Assembly (NCBI RefSeq): GCF_001417955.2
Contig: NZ_LKTM01000035.1
Location: 1 to 64,000 of the forward strand
Direction: 5' to 3'
Length of the DNA stretch: 64,000 nt
From: Mycobacterium gordonae
GTDB taxonomy: Bacteria > Actinomycetota > Actinomycetes > Mycobacteriales > Mycobacteriaceae
Shown here: in pieces, positions 47,130 to 56,653 of the stretch
Position numbering within the stretch: position 1 is the stretch's first letter
How the letters are laid out: the number at the start of each line of letters is the position of its first letter
Made by a program: the position numbers and the translations under genes
The notes under the pieces: model-generated
The model's database searches: none
Told to the model about the DNA's origin: nothing
The model's input: only the letters and a program-made list of their open reading frames with translations

Positions 47130-47795
47130 TCAGCCGCGCAACGTCGAGACCGTTTTGACCAGGAGATCGGCCGCGAACTGCGGCGGCAGGGGCGGCAGCA
47201 TCGATCCGGGATCGGTGGTCAGCGTGGTGAAGACGTAATAATCGCCCAGGTAAGCGACGAATGTGTATGCCCGGGAATCGATTTCGCTACCCGACTCGAC
47301 GGCCGCCCGGATGTCGGCGACCATGCCCAGCGTCTGGGCGCCGTCCACCTGAGGTGCGTCGGCAAGGCCGACACTCACCACGGTGCGCCCGGCGGTCAGG
47401 TCCCAGTGTGTGCAGCCTGCCACGACGTCGCGCGCCAATGCGGCCGGCGCGGCCACCACGACCGCGTCGACGATTCCGCCGGGCCCCGATCCGGAGATGC
47501 CCTGTGCCGGCTGCTCACGGCCGGCAGCGGGGTCGGCCAGGGCCCCGCATTCCAGCGGGTTGGCAGCCGACTGCTCGCCGAGGCCCCAGATCGCGCGGGG
47601 CGACGCGGCACGGGCGATATTGGAAGCCTCGTACCCGGGCGGCAGCTCACGACCCACCCGGCGGATGTTGGCGGGGGTGACTCCGGCTGCGTGCCCGGTC
47701 GGCGATGGCGAGGCGACCGACGGTGTCGGCGCGGGTGATGCAGCGCAGGCCGCCAGCAGCAGGGCCGGCAGCGGGCCAAACCGGTGCGGCCGCAT
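47130..47795 (-). CDS. DUF5642-type lipoprotein, paralogue of the downstream gene
   Basis: The 221-aa protein starts with a short signal and lipobox-like LLAACAAS, then a Pro/Ser-rich linker. The domain parallels its neighbour: ADAPQVDGAQTLGMVADIRAA, YLGDYYVFTTL and AADLLVKTVSTLRG align with VDAPQIDGAHTQAV and ARDLLVKAVSAVRG. The two genes are in the same direction, 27 bases apart. I recall only one such gene in M. tuberculosis. Confidence 0.8.
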   Translation of the reverse strand: MRPHRFGPLPALLLAACAASPAPTPSVASPSPTGHAAGVTPANIRRVGRELPPGYEASNIARAASPRAIWGLGEQSAANPLECGALADPAAGREQPAQGISGSGPGGIVDAVVVAAPAALARDVVAGCTHWDLTAGRTVVSVGLADAPQVDGAQTLGMVADIRAAVESGSEIDSRAYTFVAYLGDYYVFTTLTTDPGSMLPPLPPQFAADLLVKTVSTLRG

Positions 47796-47832
47796 GCCCG
47801 TTCATATCACGCCGGGACGGCCTCGCCGCTGA

Positions 47833-48873
<1,041 letters not shown>

Positions 48874-48974
48874 TTATGGCGTCGGCCGCCGCCCCTGCAA
48901 GGAAGCGGACGGCACCCGCACTAGCCTGGCAGCAGGTCGCCAGCAAGACGCAAGACTCCCGAAATGGACCAGAA

Positions 48975-49721
48975 ATGATCGACAACCAGGACCGGGTCGA
49001 ACTGACCCGCAGTCTGCTCGACAAGCCGGCCACGCTGCGCCACGGCTATCTCGATGTGTTGGGCGAATCAACCGCGGCGCCGGTTCCGACGTTCGCCCAG
49101 CGGGCCATGAACAGCCCGTTCGTCGCCGCCGTCTACGAAGGGCTATGGCGGCCGACGTCTTTCTACCTGGCCAGCGGTGTCACCACGCAGGCCGAGGAGC
49201 GCCGCGCGGCGACGGCCCTGCACCTGCGAAGCGCCAAAAGGCTGCTCGACGTGGCCTGCGGGCCAGGCAATTTCACCGCCCCGCTGGCCGCTCAACTGTC
49301 CACCGGAAGCCTCGCGGTGGGCTTCGACATTTCCGAGCCGATGCTGACGCGGGCGGTACAGGACAACAGCGGGCCACGGACCTGCTACGTCCGCGGTGAT
49401 GCACGCGAGCTGCCGTTCGGCGACGAAACCTTCGACGCCGTTTGCTGTTTCGGGGCTTTGTACCTGATACCCGAGCCGTTCCGGGTGGCACGCGAGATGA
49501 TCCGGGTGCTGCGGCCCGGTGGCCGGATCGCCATCCTCACCAGTTACGCCGGCCAACCCCCGCCGATAAACCTCGCCCTGCACACCACGGCCCGCCTGAT
49601 CGGGCTCACCATGTTCGACAAGGACGCATTCGTGAATCTGTTCACCGAGGCCGGATTGACCGACGTCGAGCAGCAGACGCAGCGGGCCCTGCAGTTCGTG
49701 ACGGCGACCAAGCCGGCCTGA
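48975..49721 (+). CDS. Class I SAM-dependent methyltransferase
   Basis: The 248-aa protein contains a Methyltransf_11-type core: RLLDVACGPGNFTAPLA (motif I), VGFDISEPMLTRA, VRGDARELPFGDETFDAVCC and IRVLRPGGRIAIL. An N-terminal helical part (about 1-75) and a C-terminal lid are less conserved. The methyl acceptor is unknown; many relatives act on small molecules, lipids or quinones. The ATG at 48975 has an AGAA-type weak site. It is the first gene beyond the block conserved with M. tuberculosis. Confidence 0.85.
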   Translation: MIDNQDRVELTRSLLDKPATLRHGYLDVLGESTAAPVPTFAQRAMNSPFVAAVYEGLWRPTSFYLASGVTTQAEERRAATALHLRSAKRLLDVACGPGNFTAPLAAQLSTGSLAVGFDISEPMLTRAVQDNSGPRTCYVRGDARELPFGDETFDAVCCFGALYLIPEPFRVAREMIRVLRPGGRIAILTSYAGQPPPINLALHTTARLIGLTMFDKDAFVNLFTEAGLTDVEQQTQRALQFVTATKPA

Positions 49722-49732
49722 CCGGCCCGGCG

Positions 49733-49984
49733 CTAGGACGCGGTGGCCTCGCAGACGCCGAACAACCGGACGACGGGCGTGCCCGCCTCGTATTCCACGA
49801 CCGCGCCGGTCTCCGACGTCAGGGCGATCATCACGGGTTTCCCGCTGCGCTGCGACAGCTGGATGCATTCGACCTGGAAGAGGCGGAATCTGGCGCCATC
49901 TCGACCAGCATCACGGATGGCCAGCGAATAACCGGGTTCGACGGATTCGACGGGGACCTTCTGCAGGTAGTACTTGGTGCTCAT
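49733..49984 (-). CDS. Small conserved-looking hypothetical protein
   Basis: The 83-aa protein starts MSTKYYLQKVPVESVEPGYS and contains a compact, beta-rich-looking sequence (LFQVECIQLSQRSGKPVMIA, VVEYEAGTPVVRLFGV). No family is recognised. The codon usage and convergent position after the methyltransferase gene support a real gene. The ribosome-binding site is weak. Confidence 0.55.
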   Translation of the reverse strand: MSTKYYLQKVPVESVEPGYSLAIRDAGRDGARFRLFQVECIQLSQRSGKPVMIALTSETGAVVEYEAGTPVVRLFGVCEATAS

Positions 49985-50088
49985 CCGACGAGACTAGGGC
50001 CGGGCCACGACACGTTCCCGCGACGAAACACGGTCTTAGCGATTGCTCAGCGGAATTTTGGAACTTCATCAGGCTGCGCGCCGCGCGG

Positions 50089-50883
50089 TCAACTCGACGG
50101 GTTCGACAGGACCGTGATGACGTCGCGCAGCGGGTCGGAAGAAGTAGCCATCTCACCCAGGAAGGGGTGCGAAAGCTCGAGGACGAGAAACAGGTTCGCC
50201 GCCACCAGCACACCCACGGTCGCGACCATCACGCTGTGGATTCTCGGGTGTTCGACGCCGTAGATGATCGCGCAGGTGAGCACCAGGCCGCTGGTCAACA
50301 GGATCACCGTCCACAGGGCGAATGACGGTCCGGTGTTGGTCTGGGCCTGCATCACCCGCTCGGTGCGCGACTTGCTCATTTTGTCCAGGGTGCTGAAAGA
50401 CGTTGCCAAAAATGTCTTTTGGGTGTCGGTGTGCGGCTGGACCTGCTGATATGCCAGGTAGACGCGTTGCAGCGCCTTATCGGCCTGGGGGTATTCGTAG
50501 CCGCGTACGGCCTGCGGCCACTCGGCCAGCGCGGCTCGCTCGTAGTCCAGCAGCGCTTGTCGAATCCGGTCGGCGTCGGGCTGGTCGAACGCCGTCAGAT
50601 CCCTGGCCAGCTGAATCCCGGCGGTGCCTTCGTCGCGGGCCTGGCCGTCCTCGGTGTTGATCTGACTCCACATGCCGGAGACGACGAACCCGATGAAGAA
50701 CGCGTAGACGAAGCCGACGACCCCGTAGGCAAATCGGGTGGCATCGTTGTGGTCGCCGGCGGCCAGCTGGGGGAACTTGCGGCGGACGAGTTTGCGTGCC
50801 AGCACCGCGCCGCCGGCGATGCCCACGACCAGCAATACCAGCAAGAGCCACGATGGAACATTGGCGACAATCCAGCCACTCAT
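50089..50883 (-). CDS. DUF4239/bestrophin-like membrane protein
   Basis: The 264-aa protein has four hydrophobic helices: one at the N-terminus (WLLLVLLVVGIAGGAVLA), one at about 50-70 (FAYGVVGFVYAFFIGFVVSG), and two near the C-terminus (FALWTVILLTSGLVLTCAII and VMVATVGVLVAANLFLVL). It ends with HPFLGEMATSSDPL, a DUF4239 hallmark. The family is distantly bestrophin-like; its activity is not established. The ATG at 50883 is chosen because GAAGGAGG lies just upstream. Confidence 0.82.
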   Translation of the reverse strand: MSGWIVANVPSWLLLVLLVVGIAGGAVLARKLVRRKFPQLAAGDHNDATRFAYGVVGFVYAFFIGFVVSGMWSQINTEDGQARDEGTAGIQLARDLTAFDQPDADRIRQALLDYERAALAEWPQAVRGYEYPQADKALQRVYLAYQQVQPHTDTQKTFLATSFSTLDKMSKSRTERVMQAQTNTGPSFALWTVILLTSGLVLTCAIIYGVEHPRIHSVMVATVGVLVAANLFLVLELSHPFLGEMATSSDPLRDVITVLSNPSS

Positions 50884-50957
50884 TGCCCACCCTCCTTCCC
50901 CCAACGCACCGACTCTAGCCAGTAGCGTTTACCCGTGGCCGAATTCTGGGGTGTGCG

Positions 50958-51500
50958 GTGAGCGTCGCGGGGTTCGTTCTCGGCGTGGTCGCCACGGTGC
51001 TTGCGGTGATATCGCTGGGCTGGCAACTGGTCGGCTACCGCCGGCAACGCCCCCGTCCGAAACTCAAGCCGGTGATCGGGCGGCTGACGACCGACGGGCT
51101 GGTGACGAACGACGCCAGCTGCGACGTACGCGAGTCATTGGCCGCCGTCGCGGACCAGCTCGAGGACATGCCGCTCATCATCGGCGTCAAGGTGGTGAAT
51201 GCGGGCCGGGCTCCGCTCCACGTCGCGGGCTGGGCCATCCGCACCGACCCCGACGGCACGTCGCTGGTGCCGGTCGAGAAGCCGGTGGCCGGCGACGACG
51301 TTCCGTGTGAGATACCGCCCCAGGGCAGCGCCGTCTTCCTCACCGAGTTCCGGCACGCACAGCGGTTCGCCGCCGCTGCCGACAACGTCGCCGGTACCGA
51401 GGACCCACCTCCGCGCATCGTACTGACCGTATCTTCGGGCACCCGCACCTACCGGACCAAACCCATTGCACCCGAGCTGTTTTCACTCGAAACCGAATAG
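50958..51500 (+). CDS. Single-pass membrane hypothetical protein
   Basis: The 180-aa protein has one N-terminal helix (FVLGVVATVLAVISLGWQLVG) followed by a basic stop-transfer segment and a beta-rich domain (MPLIIGVKVVNAGRAPLHVAG, IPPQGSAVFLTEF, RIVLTVSSGTRTYRTKP). No function is recognised. The start is GTG. It overlaps the convergent phosphatase gene by 18 bases at the 3' end. Confidence 0.65.
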   Translation: MSVAGFVLGVVATVLAVISLGWQLVGYRRQRPRPKLKPVIGRLTTDGLVTNDASCDVRESLAAVADQLEDMPLIIGVKVVNAGRAPLHVAGWAIRTDPDGTSLVPVEKPVAGDDVPCEIPPQGSAVFLTEFRHAQRFAAAADNVAGTEDPPPRIVLTVSSGTRTYRTKPIAPELFSLETE

Positions 51501-53435
51501 CGTCGCGTCGATCGGCTCTTCGGTCGCGGGCAAACCCACCAGGGTGAGGATGTCGTGTGCGGCACCACCGGGAAGCGCGATCAGCGTGCATGCGGCCCTT
51601 TGCCGACCGGCAAGTTCGCATGCGTCGGCGAGCACGCTGACGGCGGCCGAACCGAGGTGCGTGACCGCGCTGAGATCGACCCGAATCGACCTGGTGCCGG
51701 CCTGACTGCGCACCGAGAGAACCTCTTTCAATTCGGGCGCGGCGAGTGTGTCGACATCGCCTATGACGACGATGTAGCCGTCCTCGGACGTGCCGACCTC
51801 GAAGGTGGTCGGCGCGGAGGCCCGTCGTACGGGTGCGCCCAAGTCCGTGAAGACCGACTGCCGGTTCAGCTGTTGGGTGGCCGTCGCGGTGGTGCCGTCC
51901 GCATCGTGGCTGACGACCGTATCGGGCACCGCGGCTTGAGCGATCGACAGGCCACGGCCGCGGTGGGCGCCGCTGGCTGCCGTCTTCCAGGTGCCGGAGT
52001 CGGCCACCACCACCCGAGCCCGGCCGTTGTCATCGAGTTCCGCGTCGATCGAAAAATCGCCGGGAGATGTTGTGGCGTAAGCATGTTCGGCCACATTTGC
52101 GACCAGTTCACTGACGGCGTGCACGAGGGACTGGGTGTTGCCGGCATCGGCCCCCAGCCCCGCTAGCCACCGACGCAGCCTGGCCCGGACGGTGCGCTCA
52201 GCGAGCTCATCCGCGCGGCCTTCGATGTGCAATGCCGGTGGCGGAGTGCGCCGCTGGGCGGCGAGCAGGGTGATGTCATCGTTGTATCCGGTAGTGCGCA
52301 CCAGCAACTCCACCGCTTGCGAGCACACCCTCTCCACCGGCGCCTCGGCAGAGTCGAGCGGGAAGGTGTTGCCGCTGAAGACCCGGGCCATCACCTCGGC
52401 AACTTCGGCGGCACTGGCGGCGAGATCGCGACCGGGCCGTTCGATGATGCCGTCGCTGTAGAGCATGACCAGGTCACCCACGGCCAAGGTGGCCTTGCGG
52501 ATGCTGAAGCCTCGACCGCTGCCCAGCGGGCCCGCCCCGGTGGTTTGCAGATACTGCGCCGTGCCGTGGCCGGTGATGACGAGTGGCGGCGGGTGGCCGG
52601 CAGTGCAGTATTCGAGTTCACCTGTCGCCGTGTCGAAGCGGGCGGCGCACAGCGTGGTCGACTTCGCCCCCGGGATCTCCGCGACGAACCGGTCCACCGC
52701 CAATAGCGCGTCGAGAATGCCTGCGCCACTGTGAAATTGCATTCTGACCGCGGTACGTAACTGGGCCATCACCGCGGCCGCTCGCACTCCGTGCCCCACC
52801 ACGTCACCGACCACCAGCACCAGTCGCCCGGCGGGGTCGGTGAGTGCGTCGAACCAGTCGCCGCCGGCCGCCGTGTCCTGCGTCGCCACCAGATAGGCGG
52901 CGGCGATTTCAGCTCCCGGCAGCACCGGCACACTCGGCGACAGCAGCGCGCGCTGCATGACGGCGGCGGCGGCCCGCGCCGACTCGTACCTGCCCGCCAT
53001 GTCGCGGGCGCGTTCTTCAGCCGCCAACCAGGCTTGTACCGACTCGGTGGTGTCGGCGCCCACGATCACGACACCGGTGATCTGCCCCTGTGGACCGCGC
53101 TGCGGGACCGCGGAGATGTCGACGAACCGTTCCCGAACCCCAGTCCCGTCCAGATCGACCTGGACCCGCACCTCGGCGACATGTAGCGGTTCCCCGGTCC
53201 GATAGACGCGGTCATACATGTCGAGAATGCCCTGCTCGCGCAGTTCTGGCCCGAATTCATCGGCGGCCACTCCCAGCAGCGCGTTCGGATAGAAAGCCCG
53301 GTGCGCCGCGTTACAGGCCACCAGCCGTAGCTGAGGCCCTTCCAGCGCGCAGGCGATCACCGGCAGGCCGTCAAACGTTGAGCGCACCGTCTCGTCGTCG
53401 CCGCAGAGGCGGCCGACTGCGTTGCCGGTACTCAT
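51483..53435 (-). CDS. PAS-PP2C phosphatase-RsbW kinase-STAS fusion (Rv1364c-like)
   Basis: The 650-aa protein carries four parts: a PAS sensor (about 20-150), a SpoIIE/RsbU-type PP2C phosphatase (about 185-380, GGDWFDAL, VVGDVVGHGVRAAAVM, YSDGIIERPG), an RsbW-like GHKL kinase (about 400-520, AVSELVANVAEHAY, ADSGTW, GRGLSIAQA) and a C-terminal STAS antagonist domain (about 540-645, RVDLSAVTHLGSAAVSVL with a candidate phospho-serine). This is the layout of M. tuberculosis Rv1364c, a stress sigma-factor (SigF-type) switch in one chain. ATG at 53435 preferred. Confidence 0.92.
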   Translation of the reverse strand: MSTGNAVGRLCGDDETVRSTFDGLPVIACALEGPQLRLVACNAAHRAFYPNALLGVAADEFGPELREQGILDMYDRVYRTGEPLHVAEVRVQVDLDGTGVRERFVDISAVPQRGPQGQITGVVIVGADTTESVQAWLAAEERARDMAGRYESARAAAAVMQRALLSPSVPVLPGAEIAAAYLVATQDTAAGGDWFDALTDPAGRLVLVVGDVVGHGVRAAAVMAQLRTAVRMQFHSGAGILDALLAVDRFVAEIPGAKSTTLCAARFDTATGELEYCTAGHPPPLVITGHGTAQYLQTTGAGPLGSGRGFSIRKATLAVGDLVMLYSDGIIERPGRDLAASAAEVAEVMARVFSGNTFPLDSAEAPVERVCSQAVELLVRTTGYNDDITLLAAQRRTPPPALHIEGRADELAERTVRARLRRWLAGLGADAGNTQSLVHAVSELVANVAEHAYATTSPGDFSIDAELDDNGRARVVVADSGTWKTAASGAHRGRGLSIAQAAVPDTVVSHDADGTTATATQQLNRQSVFTDLGAPVRRASAPTTFEVGTSEDGYIVVIGDVDTLAAPELKEVLSVRSQAGTRSIRVDLSAVTHLGSAAVSVLADACELAGRQRAACTLIALPGGAAHDILTLVGLPATEEPIDATLFGFE

Positions 53436-53482
53436 CGCAACCTTGTACCCCTTGTGCTGTCTTCTCAACTCGGGGATGTGGC

Positions 53483-54439
53483 CTAGCCGCGAAGTGTCAC
53501 ATGCGGACTCTGGCCGTAGTGCTGCCGATAGTAGACGGCGAAGCGGCCCAGATGCCCGAAACCCCAGCGACGCGCCACGCCACCGACCGTCGCGGTTGCC
53601 TGGTCACCGGTGACGAGGTCAAGGTGGGCCTGATGTAGACGGACGCGACGGACGTATTCCATCGGGGTGCAGTCACGATGTTTGCGGAACATGTACTGCA
53701 GCGCGCGCGGCGTGACGTATACGGCGCCCGCGATATCGGTCAGAGAGATATCAGTGTCCGCGTTGTCTTCGATGAATGCGATGGCGCGCCGCAGCAGAAC
53801 GGGCGTGCTGTCGCGCCGGTCCATGGCGATCGGTTCCATCAACGCGTTGTTCGAGAATGTGGCCAGCATGCTCGCCGCGATGTAGCGCTGCGCAGCGCCC
53901 ACGACGAGCGGGTTGCGGCATGCCTCGGCGTCGGCCGCCACCGTTTCGCGCACGTGGTCCAGCGCGGCGACCAGCTGCGTGCCCGCGGCCGTGGAGATCG
54001 GGACTGAGCCATTGAGCCGCACCTGGTTCCGCGGCTCCGGCGAGTCCGCCGCGACCTGGCTGAGCAGAGCCCGGTCCACCGAGTAGACGTCGGCACTGGC
54101 GTGGCGGCACATCCCGATCAGCGACTCTCCCGCGAGGGCGCCGAACGCACCCACCTCACCCGCGCCGAATCCTGCGAAAGCACCGCGCTCAACACGCGCG
54201 TCGATGCTGCCCGAACGGACTCGGACAAGCAGGATTCGCTCCGGGGGGACCATGGCGTAGCTGAATGTGTAGTCGAAATCCGCGATATCGACACTGGTGG
54301 AGCCGACCATGGAACGCTGCAGGCGGCTCCGGGTCGGTACACCGTGTTCACCGGCAGCCATCCGGATACGCCCGAAGCTGGCGCTGACGGCCTCCTCGGC
54401 CTCGCTGAGGTCGGGGGTGTCGAGCAGGACAGTGAACAT
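53483..54439 (-). CDS. AraC-family transcriptional regulator
   Basis: The 318-aa protein has a C-terminal double helix-turn-helix: ISLTDIAGAVYVTPRALQYMFRKHRDCTPMEYVRRVRL, then VARRWGFGHLGRFAVYYRQHYGQSP. The N-terminal part (1-200) resembles the AraC-binding-like domain of mycobacterial regulators; the ligand is unknown. ATG at 54439 gives MFTVLLDTPDLSEAEE; an upstream in-frame start at 54499 is possible. It is divergent from a tetR gene and upstream of the phosphatase/STAS gene. Confidence 0.87.
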   Translation of the reverse strand: MFTVLLDTPDLSEAEEAVSASFGRIRMAAGEHGVPTRSRLQRSMVGSTSVDIADFDYTFSYAMVPPERILLVRVRSGSIDARVERGAFAGFGAGEVGAFGALAGESLIGMCRHASADVYSVDRALLSQVAADSPEPRNQVRLNGSVPISTAAGTQLVAALDHVRETVAADAEACRNPLVVGAAQRYIAASMLATFSNNALMEPIAMDRRDSTPVLLRRAIAFIEDNADTDISLTDIAGAVYVTPRALQYMFRKHRDCTPMEYVRRVRLHQAHLDLVTGDQATATVGGVARRWGFGHLGRFAVYYRQHYGQSPHVTLRG

Positions 54440-54550
54440 TGCGCGGGCTTTCGACAGGAGACCACTACCGCGGCATCGCGTTGAACCGACGAGGCCCATT
54501 ATCCAGCAAACGACGAGTTTATCCAGAACTTACTGCCGAAACCCGAGTTT

Positions 54551-54595
54551 CACTGACGATCGTCATTGACGTTCGTCAGTGAACGGCTGTACGGT
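54551..54595 (+). promoter_or_regulatory. Twin palindromic operator before the tetR/di-iron operon
   Basis: TGACGATCGTCA (54554-54565, perfect palindrome) and TGACGTTCGTCA (54567-54578, 10 of 12) lie 13 bases apart, and the whole 31-base segment (54551-54581) has nine-base perfect arms CACTGACGA/TCGTCAGTG. TACGGT (54590-54595) could be a -10 element. This is a strong candidate for autoregulation by the TetR protein encoded 18 bases further on. Confidence 0.7.
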
Positions 54596-54612
54596 ACCGG
54601 CATGGGGTTACT

Positions 54613-55191
54613 GTGACCGCTCCGGCGTCCACCCGTGAGGCTCGGCGGCTCGAAACGCGAGCGCGATTGTTCGACGCCGCCCTGGCCGAGATCTCCGATC
54701 GGGGACTGGCCGCCGCCGACGTCAGCGCCATCGCCGCCGCTGCGGGCGTGGTGCGGGGAACGTTCTATTTCCACTTCCCCACCAAAGAACATGTTCTTGC
54801 CGAGTTGGAGCGCAACGAAGAGGCCCGGATCGCCGGCGAGCTCGGCACTGCCGAGGGTGACCTGTCGTCGGTACTGTCACGGCTGGTCGACCGCGTACTT
54901 GAAGCCGAAAACCGTTTAGGGACAGTAGTTTTCCGGGACATGCTTGGTCTGCACTTCGCCTCGACGCATCCGGCCGAAGACGAGTTGGCCGCGCATCCAC
55001 TCCTGGAATTTCTGGTCGGCGTGATCAGCCGGGCGCAGGAAGCGCAGCACGTTTCCGCGGACGCAGACCCCGGTGAACTCGGAATGTTCTTCCTCACCGG
55101 GCTTTTCGCACTGCTGGCCACCGGCACACACGACGCGGCCCAGTTACACCGTTATGTGACAACGATTGTCAACGGAATGGAGACACGATGA
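54613..55191 (+). CDS. TetR-family regulator of the adjacent di-iron protein gene
   Basis: The 192-aa protein begins with a TetR DNA-binding domain (RLETRARLFDAALAEISDRGL through VVRGTFYFHFPTKEHVLAELE) and a ligand domain of unknown specificity. The start is GTG. It overlaps the next gene by four bases (ATGA), so the regulator and enzyme are co-translated. A twin palindrome lies just upstream. Confidence 0.88.
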   Translation: MTAPASTREARRLETRARLFDAALAEISDRGLAAADVSAIAAAAGVVRGTFYFHFPTKEHVLAELERNEEARIAGELGTAEGDLSSVLSRLVDRVLEAENRLGTVVFRDMLGLHFASTHPAEDELAAHPLLEFLVGVISRAQEAQHVSADADPGELGMFFLTGLFALLATGTHDAAQLHRYVTTIVNGMETR

Positions 55192-56012
55192 ACCGCACCA
55201 GCATCGAAGGTTACCGGGACTTCCTGGCCAGGCGCGACGGCGAAGCCGACCTGCTCAACCGACGGTTGGCTAAGCGCGAGCAGTTCTTCGAAGAACTGGA
55301 AGCCAAACCGGTCCGGTCGGCACACCCCGCCGATCGCGCGACCTTCCTGCGCAATCTGCGTCGCCGTCGACCAGAACCCGGGCTGGACAGGAAAATGCTG
55401 TTCCTGTTGGCGACCGCCAAACTGAACCAGGCGGAACGTTTCGGCGTCGGACTCGGCGAGACCTACGGACGCAACAGCGATGAAAACCTGCCACCGGAAA
55501 ACGTCTACCTGGAACTGGAGGAGCACTACCACACCCGGCTGCTGGCCTACGCGCTCGACGTTTTCGATCTGACATTCCAAGTCGTCCCACCGCCTTTCGT
55601 GCTCAGGCAGTTCGTCAAGACGGGCGTGTTCATCCCCGAACGGCTGAGCTTCATGTTCGTCGGAGCCGCGGAGATGGCGGGGTGCGTCATGTTCGACGAG
55701 TTGCGCCGCGCCGGCGCTTCGCTGTTCGCCGACGAACCGGAGGTGGCCGAACGTATCGAGCTGCTCTACACCGAGATCCTCACCGACGAGATCGGGCACG
55801 TCGGGTATTGCGCGTCGCGGTGCACGCCGGCCGAACGAGTGGTCATGCGGCGGCTCTATCCGTGGATCGGCCGGCTTTTTGCCCGGCAGACCGCCGAGAT
55901 CAGCCTGCTCGTCGACGTCAAGGCGCTGCACGCGCGGCTGGACCGGCCGTTCGATGTCGAGGAGTTGACCGCGGGGTTGCTGAACGAGACGTATCTGGTC
56001 GCGCATCCGTAA
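55188..56012 (+). CDS. Ferritin-like di-iron protein of unknown substrate
   Basis: The 274-aa, mostly helical protein shows two spaced ExxH motifs: E112-H115 (ELEEHYHTRLLAYAL) and E201-H204 (TDEIGHVGY). Additional acidic residues at E83, E162 and E196 would complete a four-helix di-iron site. This pattern fits ferritin-like oxygenases or hydroxylases; it does not match iron storage ferritin. The substrate is unknown. Its control by the coupled TetR suggests response to a small, possibly aromatic or lipophilic, compound. Confidence 0.7.
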   Translation: MNRTSIEGYRDFLARRDGEADLLNRRLAKREQFFEELEAKPVRSAHPADRATFLRNLRRRRPEPGLDRKMLFLLATAKLNQAERFGVGLGETYGRNSDENLPPENVYLELEEHYHTRLLAYALDVFDLTFQVVPPPFVLRQFVKTGVFIPERLSFMFVGAAEMAGCVMFDELRRAGASLFADEPEVAERIELLYTEILTDEIGHVGYCASRCTPAERVVMRRLYPWIGRLFARQTAEISLLVDVKALHARLDRPFDVEELTAGLLNETYLVAHP

Positions 56013-56017
56013 ATTGA

Positions 56018-56653
56018 CTAGTCGCCGTGTCTTTCGTGGATCGACAACGATGCCATCCGCGGATAGAGGATCGCCGGTCCTAGCCATCGAGTGACGAAGC
56101 GGCGCAACGCGATTCCGTCGCGCTGCACCTGCCCTGGATCGGTCAGCAGGGACTGCACACTGCGCAACGTCATTTCGGCGAGCTCAGCTAGCGCTGCGGT
56201 GTCGAAGCCGTGCAAGGCCCAATCGACATCGAGACGGTGGAAAGCCGACAAACAGAACGAGATCGCCGTGTCGGAGGTCAGCGAGACGACGGCTGCGCCC
56301 TCCTGCCTCTCGGTCAGCAGACTCTCCAGTTGCGGATCGCCGACGAGATTCTCGATTCCGAACGAGATGCATTCGACGACAGCAATGACCGGGTCGTGCT
56401 GCCCGCTGGCGCGTTGAACAGCCTGGTCGATAAATCCGTCGACCGCACGCATCGCGCTGGCCATGAGCAGCGCGTCGGCGTTGGGGAAGTAGCGGTACAC
56501 CGTCTGGCGGGTGACGCCGAGCCGACGGGCTACGTCGGCGAGGCGTATCGCCGATCCATGTTCGGCGACCACTTCGTCCACCGCATCCAGAATGCGGGCG
56601 ATTGCCTCCTCGTCGGAGGCGGGCGTAGATCCCGCCCAGCCGCGGCTACGCAT
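56018..56653 (-). CDS. TetR-family regulator coupled to the P450 gene
   Basis: The 211-aa protein has an N-terminal DNA-binding domain (IARILDAVDEVVAEHGSAIRLADVARRLGVTRQTVYRYFPNADALL). The remainder is a helical ligand domain without recognisable specificity. The ATG at 56653 overlaps the 3' end of the P450 gene by eight bases. It is convergent with the di-iron gene, five bases away. Confidence 0.87.
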   Translation of the reverse strand: MRSRGWAGSTPASDEEAIARILDAVDEVVAEHGSAIRLADVARRLGVTRQTVYRYFPNADALLMASAMRAVDGFIDQAVQRASGQHDPVIAVVECISFGIENLVGDPQLESLLTERQEGAAVVSLTSDTAISFCLSAFHRLDVDWALHGFDTAALAELAEMTLRSVQSLLTDPGQVQRDGIALRRFVTRWLGPAILYPRMASLSIHERHGD

